DNA from: Melanocharis versteri | Taxonomy: Eukaryota; Chordata; Aves; Passeriformes; Melanocharitidae | Length of the DNA stretch: 64,000 nucleotides | Assembly: GCA_013397845.1 (NCBI GenBank) | Contig: VZTG01002907.1 | Location: forward strand, 62,001-126,000 | Direction: 5' to 3' | Shown here: piece after piece, positions 63,501 through 64,000 of the stretch | How the letters are laid out: each line of letters opens with the position of its first letter | Position numbering within the stretch: position 1 is the stretch's first letter | Program-made: the position numbers and the translations under genes | Notes under the pieces: model-generated | Seen by the model: only the letters and a program-made list of their open reading frames with translations | What the model was told of the DNA's origin: nothing | Database searches by the model: none

Positions 63501-64000
63501 GAGCTCAATACTGTTTACAGAAATGCAATTTTTGCATGCAAAATTTTTTGAGGGTCAAATCTTTCCAATTACAATATTAATATAGTGCTTTGTAAATGTT
63601 ACTTAATAATCATAACAGTGTTTGGATGTGGTTCAGGTATTTCTAGCTGAACAGTCTTGGAAGTAACGCATTCTAAAGCATGTAGACCTGGATTATGGAT
63701 AGAGATCATCTTTATTAGAAAGAAAATATTTTTCACTGCAATGAATGAGAAATGTTTTGATATCTGCTTCTTTCTTAGGCAGTAGATGCTTTTATAGTGC
63801 AATTTTTTCATTTTTTAACTCCCCATGTTAACCTTTTTTTGCAACCAGTTCTCAGCAAGCTGATGAGCTGGAAAGTGCAAACAGCATCAGGGTGCAACTT
63901 CAGCAGCAATAGTAGAGGAGTCAGGAAAACAGCAAATTCCCAAAAGCATGGGCATAAAAACTCTCACAAAAAGTCCCCTTCCATCTTCTTAAAATACTAG

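Larger units (their letters stand above)
56739..64000 (+). other. ADAMTSL1: ADAMTSL1 intron, 5' part (over 7.2 kb)
   Basis: Begins gtcagt; no acceptor followed by a recognisable ADAMTSL1 exon is found up to 64000. It contains an in-frame stop and AATAAA close to the donor, one CR1 copy on the - strand (57236-57472), a short AAATTT repeat (60480-60502) and a GC-rich block at about 62130-62670 that I cannot assign. The remainder is AT-rich and featureless to me. Confidence 0.75.

Noticed and set aside
63797..64000. 67-codon + strand frame ending at the window edge, considered as an alternative last exon of ADAMTSL1
   Set aside because: No TSR or other ADAMTSL1 sequence. An AG acceptor is possible but the protein is unrecognisable, so support is too weak.
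1..64000. CRISPR array, tRNA/rRNA genes, bacterial operons or a viral genome
   Set aside because: No spaced direct repeats, no cloverleaf-like or rRNA sequence, and no dense coding organisation. Retroviral traces are LTR-only.

Overview
The window is vertebrate, almost certainly avian, nuclear DNA. It is AT-rich and intron-dominated, and it carries many CR1 (chicken repeat 1) LINE fragments with the typical avian CR1 3' tails (variants of 'gattctatgattctatg'). It also holds LTR-type repeats and microsatellites. I see no bacterial, plasmid or phage organisation, and no CRISPR array, tRNA or rRNA gene.

The one gene I can support is an internal part of ADAMTSL1 (ADAMTS-like 1, punctin), on the + strand, seen as seven GT-AG exons at 7009-7054, 17252-17488, 33098-33224, 38941-39015, 41893-42050, 55865-55976 and 56600-56738. 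They join in one open frame of 894 nt with compatible phases (1/0, 0/0, 0/1, 1/1, 1/0, 0/1, 1/2, given as bases carried into or left at each border). The encoded stretch runs from the end of the first thrombospondin type-1 repeat (TSR1), through the cysteine-rich region and the cysteine-free spacer, into TSR2. The 5' exons (signal peptide, most of TSR1) and all exons after TSR2 lie outside the window. The product is a secreted extracellular-matrix glycoprotein related to ADAMTS proteases but without the protease domain.

Layout: 1-7008 is upstream intron with CR1 fragments. 7055-17251 is intron with CR1 tails and a doubtful LTR-like stretch near 13.1 kb. 17489-33097 is a long intron with an LTR-type repeat (21.3-21.8 kb), a CTTC microsatellite (22.0 kb), a compound AAT/ATT/CTATTA microsatellite (23.24-23.39 kb) and CR1 tails. 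33225-41892 holds two shorter introns and a small exon. 42051-55864 carries a CR1 cluster, including a 476-bp solo LTR nested inside an older CR1 and a CR1 3' fragment with an unbroken reverse-transcriptase C-terminal frame. 55977-56599 is a short intron. 56739-64000 is the start of a further intron with one CR1 and a GC-rich block near 62.1-62.7 kb.

No undescribed biological system is evident. The most testable points are a possible intronic polyadenylation isoform right after the TSR2 exon, a 34-bp tandem duplication just upstream of a splice acceptor, and the nested LTR-in-CR1 insertion. All gene and repeat identities rest on pattern recognition; no database search was possible.
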